DNA of 64,000 bases, from contig CM076144.1 of NCBI GenBank assembly GCA_038025085.1, positions 45,238,001 to 45,302,000 on the forward strand. The letters run 5' to 3'. The position numbers and the translations under genes were made by a program. Positions within the stretch are counted from its first letter, which is position 1. Each line of letters starts with the position of its first letter. The DNA comes from Tetragonia tetragonoides (lineage: Eukaryota > Streptophyta > Magnoliopsida > Caryophyllales > Aizoaceae). Of the stretch, positions 57,301 to 64,000 are shown one piece after another. The notes under the pieces are model-generated. The model saw only the letters and a program-made list of their open reading frames with translations, did not search any database and had not been told where the DNA came from.

Positions 57301-59593
57301 ATTAGGGGCACTATGGGAGAAAAGATTTGCGTTTAGTAATTTGCATTTTACGTTTAGCAATCCCCTATGATTATTGTTTTTTTGGTCAAACCTGATGATT
57401 ATTGTTCTTAAAGAAACTATGGGCTCGTTTACTTGAATGTAATGGTGATTACAATGTAATGCACCATTTTATAGTGTAAATGTGGGTTAGAAAAAGGAGG
57501 GGGAGGAGAAACATGGAAAGAGTGAATTTGATTACAACATCCATTGTAATCACAATTGTTCTACTTTAGAACATGTAAAGATGATTACATAGGATGATGC
57601 AATCAAGCTCCCAAATCTCATATTTCTACTCCCCCTCCTTCCCTTTCTACCCACATTTACTCTGTAAAATGATAGATTACATTGTAATCAACATTACTTA
57701 CAGGTAAACGCCACCTATGTGTTGAAAAGATGCATGATAGAGTATATGAAAGAATCTACTTTCTTTCTTGTGCAGCCAGTTGCTTAATATATGCTTAGTT
57801 GCTTTCTTCCATTGAAATCGGAAGCTAACTGACGTCACTTTGGAAGTTATAAGTTCATGTATGTTTTTGGTCAATATCTATCCTAAAGTTTCCATGAACA
57901 TTGCTGTAATTGTTGCATCTTTCTATTGACTCATTGCTGAATATACTTAAGGTTGTTCCCTAATCTCTTTATCTAAAAAAAAAAAAAGGTTGTTCCCTAA
58001 TCTTACTAACTCACTTCTGTGAAACCAGAGTTACCATCGAGCAGAGGAGAGGATCTACAGTCCAAGTGCTTGCTTGAACTTTATGGTCTGAAGGTAAATG
58101 CTATACTGTTTATTTTTCTACATGTTTTGGTTAGTGAAAATGATGAGATTTTTTGGGATTCAATACAACTAGTACTTTTCTGCAACTAATTACCAGTACG
58201 GTTTGTTGGATTTAAATACTTCCTTAACATACATAATGATTTTAAGTGAGCTATGAGCCTATGAGGTAGGCCATGTGAACTTCCATTGCATTCTCCAACA
58301 TCTTCCAACTTTGTTTAATCGTGAAGGGGCATGACATATTCTGCTTTGTCTTTCATTCAGCTAGCAGAGCTGCAAAAGAAAGTTCGTTCAGATGTAAGTT
58401 CAGAGTATTGGCTTCGCCTCCATTGTGCTCATCCTGAGCAGAAGTTATTTGATTGGGGAATGGCGCGACGCCCCCGCCCTTTTTATGGTGTTGGAGATCC
58501 TTTTGCTGCTGAGGCTGATGATCAATTGAGGAAAAAACGGGATGCTGAGGTCTTATAATGCTCATACAATTTCGCTCTCTCTCATTTGCATGTGCTCCCT
58601 TTCCGTTTCCCTCTTTCCTTTTTATAAATGTTAGGGTGCTTGGCAGAATTCCGTTCTACTGCTTTGGAAAAAGGTTATTTGTGTGCTGGTGACTACCATT
58701 TACAAAATAGTTTCCCAAGTATTTTGTAACTGTTAGCACCGAAGATCATCCTCCCCCACCCCCCCACAACCCCAAAGGAAAAAAAAAATAAAAAAAGAGA
58801 CTTGATACGTACTTGGTGAAACCTTTCAATCCGACTGTTACCTTTGTTGCTTTCTGAGGAAAGCACTTATTGTTGATATAATATATATTGCTTCTGACTT
58901 GTGAAGTTGGCAATTGCAGAGATTATCTAGATTAGAGGAGGAGGAAAAGAACTATGACGAGACTAGAAAGAGGAAGTTTTTTGGGGATGTGCTCAATGCA
59001 GCTCGTGAATTTCAGTTGCAAGTTGGAGCTTTTTCAAAACGCCGCAAACAGAGGAATGATGGTGTCATGGTACTTTATCTTTCTCAGTGCTGTCTCCTTC
59101 TCATTTACACTCTGATTGTGAAGAAAAAAAGGAAGGAAACAGGAATAGCGAACTGGATTTGCTTTAATATTCCTTGCAGTAGAGAGATATTTCAACTCTG
59201 AGTTCTTTGCAGGCGTGGCATGGAAGGCAAAGACAACGAGCGACACGGCAAGAGAAAATGAGGATGGATGCTCTCCGGAAAGATGACCAGGAAGCATACA
59301 TGAAAATGGTGGAGGAGAGCAAAAATGAAAGATTGACTATGCTTCTTGGGAAAACAAATGATCTTCTTGTCGCCCTCGGAGCTGCAGTTCAACGACAAAA
59401 AGATGCAGAACATGCAGGCATTGAGCCATTAGTAGATTCTGATGCTGACGTGCAGGAATTGGGTTCTCTAAAAGATGGAATCCCGGGCACTGATGATGAT
59501 ATTGACATTAGCGATGACGATTCTGTGAAGGCAAACAATTTACTTGACGGTCAGAGGAAGTATAATTCAGCTGTACACTCCATTCAGGAGAAG
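54350..59593 (+). CDS. CHR12: CHR12/MINUSCULE-like SWI2/SNF2 chromatin-remodelling ATPase, N-terminal exons only
   Basis: Six in-phase exons: 54350-54574, 55398-55554, 58029-58093, 58361-58549, 58920-59069 and 59213-59593, giving the first 389 residues. Start [20 protein letters not shown]; the family-typical [19 protein letters not shown] lies at residues 18-36. An HSA-type basic helical region, which binds actin-related proteins in such remodellers, spans about residues 200-290 ([36 protein letters not shown]), followed by [20 protein letters not shown]. The residue order fits Arabidopsis CHR12/CHR23 (MINU1/MINU2), nuclear ATPases controlling growth arrest and meristems. The donor after GAGAAG at 59594 is intact, and the helicase exons must lie beyond 64000 because the following intron is filled with transposons. 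The exon 4 donor (GTCTTA) is weak. Confidence 0.85.
56398..56503 (-). mobile_element. Short retroposed fragment with 19-bp target duplication
   Basis: 106 bp flanked by TTTCTCAGTCATCACTTTT at 56379-56397 and 56504-56522. On the minus strand it ends in an A run next to the duplication, as target-primed retroposition leaves. Probably a 5'-truncated LINE tail or SINE, in CHR12-like intron 2. Confidence 0.75.
56941..57180 (+). repeat. G-rich tract in CHR12-like intron 2
   Basis: About 240 bp, strongly G-rich on the sense strand, with more than a dozen runs of three or more G, many close enough for G-quadruplex folding (for example GGGGGTGGGGTGGGAG). Surrounding intron is AT-rich. The minus-strand Pro-rich ORF through it is a composition effect. 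Confidence 0.75.
57421..57715. mobile_element. MITE copy 2, same family as 30648
   Basis: 295 bp. Ends GGGCTCGTTTAC and, on the complement, GGTGGCGTTTAC. Inner arms hold CATTTTATAGTGTAAATG, as in copy 1 (TTTTATAGGGTAAATG). TAT lies on both sides (57418-57420, 57716-57718), a possible 3-bp duplication. Confidence 0.75.
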
Positions 59594-59808
59594 GTAAACT
59601 ATACTGGACCACTTGCATTACATTTACTATCTATCCTTTGGCTAGCTTTGGTGCACTTATCTCTCTAATGGATGAAATTAAGGTTATCCAAAGGAGATAA
59701 GTATAGTTGCTAACGGAGTCCTGGTAGACTACTCAGTAACTAGGAGTTAGAACTTGGTGCAAGTGCCATTTTTCGCAAATGCCAGATGAATTTGTTCACG
59801 CGTAGGAA

Positions 59809-59962
59809 CCCTGAGGGGGTAGCTCAGCTGTTAAGACCTCTGAGAAATATTCCAGAGGTCCCAGGTTCGAGTCCCCTAGGGCCACTGGAGGTTTTACCGG
59901 TCGTTAACTTCAGGGCCCATGGGATTAATCAAGCAAAGCTTGGACACCCATGTTATCTAAAA
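59809..59962 (+). mobile_element. tRNA-derived SINE, copy 2
   Basis: Head GGGGGTAGCTCAGCTGTTAAG (A box) and GGTTCGAGTCCCC (B box), tail TTATCTAAAA. Perfect 20-bp flanking duplication AATTTGTTCACGCGTAGGAA (59789-59808, 59963-59982). Sense orientation in the CHR12-like intron after exon 6. It is the cleaner of the two copies. Confidence 0.93.
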
Positions 59963-59982
59963 AATTTGTTCACGCGTAGGAA

Positions 59983-61565
59983 AGGATGTATCAGTAGGAG
60001 GATAAGAATTCATCTTGGAAAGAATTACAACCCAGAAGGAGGCTGATGTGACCTAGCTCCACATGCTAATTCTAGTCTGTGTGAGATTAGCCGCTCTCCA
60101 CAGAATTACATCCATTGGCTTCCAAAACTGCTCGGTGCCCATCAATTTTGTTCCTTCCTTCCTCCAAAGCCCATTCGAGTTGTTTGAAGCTAATCAATCT
60201 CATACATATCTTAACAATGACGCCTAAAATGATACGTAAATTTTTTAGAGTTGGAAGGTTCCAGAGACAATCTCCCAAGCAGAATGTTTGTCCTTCTAAA
60301 TCTGAGGTTGGTCTGGGACTCAGGAGCCTGGTTTCCAGAGAAGAGCACATTGGCACAGAAGAGGTTTTACTGGATTTCCTTAGAACCAGACTCCATTGGG
60401 CATAAGCTAAGTGACCTAAGTCTAGGTGAATATGGCCTCTGACCGAGTGGCTGAGTGGCAACTGGCAAAGGTGTATTTGTAGCTCGTTCATGTCTGTGGG
60501 AATTCATCACAAATGCTTCTCATCATTTCTCTCCTCAGATGAGGGAAAGGGTAGGTGTGAGTAATAGGTGGGGGAAATGAAGGGGATCTTTCACATTTCT
60601 TCAACGCTTTCTTGCTTAGTCTTCCTTATATAGACCCTTGATTTCCATTTCTATTCGTTCAGTGAGAATGTTTCATTGAGCTCTTCATGTCATGAGAGCA
60701 GTGGACTGAAGGGAGTCCGATGGGTTAGGACTTCCTTTTTTAAACACAACATTACTTTGTTCTTCATCCCTGACAGCCAGTTAGTGCTGTTGAGAGGTCA
60801 AGATCCATTGCTGTTAAGTCCTTCAACTCTCACCTTTGCTCATTCACATTCTGCTTATATGGAAATGCATGGTTCTCTAAGGCTGAAGCCTTTATTGACT
60901 TCAGTTCTCACGAGAATTACAGCAACAATCTTCTAGTGAGTAGTTGCCCTTGTAGATGCTATCCTCTGAAGTCTGTGCTGTATGATCTACATGCATGTTC
61001 TATGCTACATCAGCAATGCAACTAATGACCACATGTTCTTGTACTGGTTTTATTCTTGGCAGTATTGGAATATGCTCCTTGAACTTTTAAGCTAGGCATG
61101 AGTGGTGCATTTACCCTCAGAACTTGCAGCATAGACTCATAGTATTTGAGGTTTTAAGAGGAGGAAGATAAAATCTTTTTCAGATGTGCTTATTTTCGTA
61201 ATTCTTTGTTGTCAGCGCTTGGATGGTGATCGAGAATTTAAGGCCAGTGTGTCGTCTATAGGTACTTAGTTTTCTCCTGTAGTGAAATCTCTCTTGTATG
61301 AGGGAATTTATGACATTATGTCATCTATATTGTACATATTTTCTCTTGTGTGCTAATTTAAGGACAGTGTCTCATCTATATTGTCCATAAAATAGAGCAC
61401 TGCTCACAATAATGAAGGAGAGAAACAAGCAGCTGGTGAGCAAACACAAAATACAAAACCAAGCTCTTAAAGGAAAATTTACAGCTTTTGCTCCAGAAGC
61501 TCCTGTGTTTTCTGCTTTCTTGGCCTCTAATTTGAATTTGCACAGTGAATATCATTCAGCAAAAC
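59983..61565. other. CHR12-like intron, unassigned
   Basis: About 1.6 kb between the SINE and the LTR element. I searched for a continuation exon (the family's VTEQPS-like start and DEGH helicase motifs) and found none. Short ORFs at 60087-60491 resemble nothing known. Confidence 0.55.
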
Positions 61566-61978
61566 TGATGTGAAATAAGTAACAAAACGGAAATTAACCT
61601 TTGATAGTATCACACAAAGGGATCTTGTTCAAGAATCACTCAAGAACAACTCACGAATCACTCGTAAGGGTTTCAACCTGAATCACTTAGTTTGAGGGGT
61701 AAATACTCACGTATTCAATAATTAATCATCAAAGCACGAGTTTACAGTAGCAAAGCTCCCCTATTTATAGACAAATAAATCTAAAGCTATTCGGAATCCT
61801 AATCCTAGTCCGAATAGGAAACTAACTACGAAACTGACTACAATTGCAAAACGGACTAACTAACAGCTTTCCTAACACCTAATGGACTTCTAATACTAAT
61901 AACAATCAGATTATTACTCTCCTAAACATATTCTAACTAATTAAGGAAATAGGCAAACGAAATCAAACTCAAACAGCT
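61566..61978 (-). repeat. 3' LTR of the gag-only element
   Basis: Right limit approximate (no more than about 413 bp); the left edge is fixed by identity with 63884 onwards. A minus-strand TATA box CTATAAATAG is at 61770-61761. Confidence 0.7.
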
Positions 61979-61980
61979 AA

Positions 61981-63720
61981 TTACTTGGCGCCCAAGGCTA
62001 AAACCGCTGGAACAGTTTTGCTCTGTAACTTCAATTGCCTTTTCAACTCCGTTACGTTCTGAATATGGGAAAACTCAAAGCATGGGAGTTTTAGATGTCG
62101 TTTCCAGCTTTCTACAGAACTTTGAATCACCACGATCCCATGTCGTATGAGTGAGTTATGCTTAAAATACGAACCAGTGTAGAAGCTGTCAAAATTACGG
62201 GAATCCTGATAACGAATGTGATCATATAATAAGAGCTTTAATCCCGACCTTGTATGGCAACTCCATGTAATTATCTTTATAGGAGTCAATTTAATGCATA
62301 ACCACCAAAGGAACTCGATGTAAACAAGAATAGATGTTCTCTTGCTAGTTCCTTGGTTGTTCTGTTTACTTTGCACACTTGCTCCCGCATCAATCTCCCT
62401 TTCTTCAAAAAGAATTGTCCTCAATTCTTCGTATATAGTAATCTTCTCCCAAACCTGTATATTCATCAAATTATCCTTACAAATTTCCAATGAACCCACA
62501 AGGTTAAGAGCCTTGCTGCTGTCTTCTTGATGGACATCTCTTTCTTGTTCTTGATCAAAGCTAGATTCAAGAAGTCCCAACTCCATCTCGGATTTCTCTT
62601 GCATGTCATCAATGTAATCAAGATCTTCAAGGAAATCACCAATATTTTCTGGTTCAATGAATATTTCTTCGATAAACTCATCAACCACAGTTGGTAGGCT
62701 TGAATTATTAACTTGAACAACAATAAGGGGGTCAATGTTATTGGTCTTTTCTTGTGAATCTTCCATAGGAACAATATCTTTAAAGTAATCATCAAGATCT
62801 GGTTTTCCTTTGAATGTATCCACAACAAAGAGCCTATCTTCATTGATGGGTTGATCATTTATTATGCACCCTTTCATGTACTCCAACTTATGATTTCGAC
62901 GTTGAAGCGCTTGTTGGTATGCTTGTTGTGCTCGTAGGTGCACTAATTGTTGCTCCCTCTCTTGCCTCTCAATCTTGAGAGCTATCTTGCATACATACTC
63001 AAAGGATATGAAAGGAACAAGCTCCACCTTGTGCCTTAGAGTTGAGTTTAGTCCTTTGATGAATCTTGCAATCTTTAACTCCTCCTTCTCCACGAGATCA
63101 CACATCATGTGCGCGTTTTCAAACTTTTGGAGGTAGTCTTGTACACTTGAGGTTTCTTGGCTTAAGGACGTAAGTTTCAAAAACTGTTCTTGCTCAAATT
63201 CTTTAGGCAAAAATCGGTTCTTTAAATGTTTCTTGAGTTTGTCCCAAGTCTCAATCTTTGCTTTCCCGTCCTTCTTGCGTCGAGCCTTTAGTTTTTCATA
63301 CCAAAAAGAAGCATGCTTGGTGAGTTTAAGCGTGGCTAACTTGCATCTTCGCCGCTCATCATACTCCTTGTATTCAAAGACTCTCTCCATAGTTCTAAGC
63401 CAATCAAGAAAGGCCTCTGGATCGTAGGAACCGTCATATCCAGGGAGTTCGACTTTCAAGTTCCTATCATCATCATAGGGGTGTCGTGGTTTAGGAGCGT
63501 CATTGGTTCTAGTCCCACTTGTGTCTTCAAACTCCTCATCGAAGTTGGGGTCACGGTTGTGGTTTCTCCAATGAATTCTGCGCATCCTTGTCTCCATGTT
63601 CTCCCTATCTTCTTGGTTTCTTATTTCCATAGCAGCCATCCGCTCTTCTTGAGATCGGAAAGACGTCCTAAGATCCTCCATGGCTGTTAACAACTTTGCT
63701 AGTTCGCTGGGCTCACCCAT
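61981..63720 (-). CDS. Gag of the gag-only element, with non-pol C-terminal extension
   Basis: Open for 579 residues from MGEPSELAKL at 63720; upstream in-frame Met codons lie in or next to the LTR and PBS. A coiled coil near residues 5-50 precedes the retrotransposon gag domain (PF03732 kind), about residues 80-215: LPGYDGSYDPEAFLDWLR, ASFWYEKLKARR, NRFLPKEFEQEQFL, KFENAHMMCDLVEKEELK. No CCHC zinc knuckle is visible. An acidic middle follows (FIEEIFIEPENIGDFLEDLD). The last about 150 residues (ILVYIEFLWWLCIKLTPIKI, then HIRYQDSRNFDSFYTGSYF and SSVESWKRHLKLPCFEFS) match no protease or RT. Its role is unknown. Confidence 0.85.
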   Translation of the reverse strand: MGEPSELAKLLTAMEDLRTSFRSQEERMAAMEIRNQEDRENMETRMRRIHWRNHNRDPNFDEEFEDTSGTRTNDAPKPRHPYDDDRNLKVELPGYDGSYDPEAFLDWLRTMERVFEYKEYDERRRCKLATLKLTKHASFWYEKLKARRKKDGKAKIETWDKLKKHLKNRFLPKEFEQEQFLKLTSLSQETSSVQDYLQKFENAHMMCDLVEKEELKIARFIKGLNSTLRHKVELVPFISFEYVCKIALKIERQEREQQLVHLRAQQAYQQALQRRNHKLEYMKGCIINDQPINEDRLFVVDTFKGKPDLDDYFKDIVPMEDSQEKTNNIDPLIVVQVNNSSLPTVVDEFIEEIFIEPENIGDFLEDLDYIDDMQEKSEMELGLLESSFDQEQERDVHQEDSSKALNLVGSLEICKDNLMNIQVWEKITIYEELRTILFEEREIDAGASVQSKQNNQGTSKRTSILVYIEFLWWLCIKLTPIKIITWSCHTRSGLKLLLYDHIRYQDSRNFDSFYTGSYFKHNSLIRHGIVVIQSSVESWKRHLKLPCFEFSHIQNVTELKRQLKLQSKTVPAVLALGAK

Positions 63721-63868
63721 AGCTTCGGTTGTTGGTTTCTTGGGGGTTTCTTGGCTGTCTTCGTGAACAAAGGGCGGATCTTGCAAGAATCTTTCTCTAA
63801 AGCTCGCTATGGTGTCGTGTTTATGCTTAGGACCGTGTTGTTTAAACTTAAGAAAGCTCAAACCTTTA

Positions 63869-63880
63869 GCTCTGATACCA
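63869..63880 (-). other. Primer binding site of the gag-only element
   Basis: Minus strand TGGTATCAGAGC, the usual plant PBS complementary to the initiator tRNA-Met 3' end, three bases inside the 5' LTR. Confidence 0.93.
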
Positions 63881-63883
63881 AGT

Positions 63884-64000
63884 TGATGTGAAATAAGTAA
63901 CAAAACGGAAATTAACCTTTGATAGTATCACACAAAGGGATCTTGTTCAAGAATCACTCAAGAACAACTCACGAATCACTCGTAAGGGTTTCAACCTGAA
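63884..64000 (-). repeat. 5' LTR of the gag-only element, partial
   Basis: Repeats 61566-61682 on the same strand and runs off the window. Confidence 0.93.

Larger units (their letters stand above)
61566..64000 (-). mobile_element. Gag-only LTR retrotransposon (TR-GAG type), minus strand, cut by the window end
   Basis: The 117 bases from 63884 to the window end repeat the sequence starting at 61566 (TGATGTGAAATAAG...), so these are two LTR copies. Between them lie only a PBS and a gag ORF; there is no room for protease, RT or integrase. Non-autonomous gag-only LTR elements have been described in plants as TR-GAG. The ORF is open throughout and the repeated parts look identical by eye over the visible 117 bases, suggesting a recent insertion. 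It must be mobilised by another element's enzymes. Confidence 0.85.

Noticed and set aside
60087..60491. Overlapping ORFs on both strands of 96-134 codons
   Set aside because: Neither resembles a known family nor continues the CHR12-like protein; probably chance in an intron.

Overview
This is a nuclear window from a flowering plant, almost certainly a eudicot. The signs are spliced genes with GT-AG introns in AT-rich DNA, plant-specific gene families (an AIP2-type RING ligase, a CHR12-type remodeller), Tat-lineage Ty3/gypsy retrotransposons, Helitrons, Stowaway MITEs, and plant LINEs and SINEs. I could not fix the species.

Layout. 1-8418: 3' half of a + strand Tat-lineage retrotransposon (called Tat1 here): decayed RNase H/integrase, then a block of four antisense cargo genes (one of the Transposase_28-like 'putative gypsy type transposon' kind), then a 3' LTR. 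8419-10809: unassigned AT-rich DNA. 10810-13162: LTR-like segment with a minus-strand TATA box and GA/CT microsatellites. 13168-30614: a complete 17.4 kb minus-strand Tat element (Tat2) with a perfect 5-bp target duplication (ATTAG), both LTRs, a PBS, a PPT, gag-pro-pol, and two spliced antisense cargo genes of the plant mobile domain/DUF7745 kind, each behind its own promoter. 30615-32573: Helitron copy (a), minus strand, carrying a MITE and probably split by Tat2. 32912-40915: an intact eight-exon eIF4A-III gene. 42070-43860: a Stowaway MITE and a Helitron 3' end. 44480-46992: an intact two-exon AIP2-like RING-H2 ligase gene. 48327-48994: a TIR element. 49191-51960: Helitron copies (b) and (c), + strand. 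54350-59593: the first six exons of a CHR12/MINUSCULE-like SWI2/SNF2 ATPase gene. The next intron holds a tRNA-derived SINE and, from 61566 to beyond the window, a gag-only LTR element on the minus strand; the ATPase exons must lie further right.

How the parts relate. The three host genes share one transcriptional direction (+), and many insertions inside their introns are antisense to them. The most unusual structure is in the two Tat elements. Both carry spliced or multi-gene cargo antisense to pol, between pol and the 3' LTR. In Tat2 the LTR promoter and both cargo promoters have the same architecture: a GC-rich island of repeated GCCGCTG/CAGCGGC motifs shortly upstream of a TATA box. In Tat2 the polymerase genes carry stops, frameshifts and a lost RT catalytic aspartate, while one cargo gene is still open over 486 codons.
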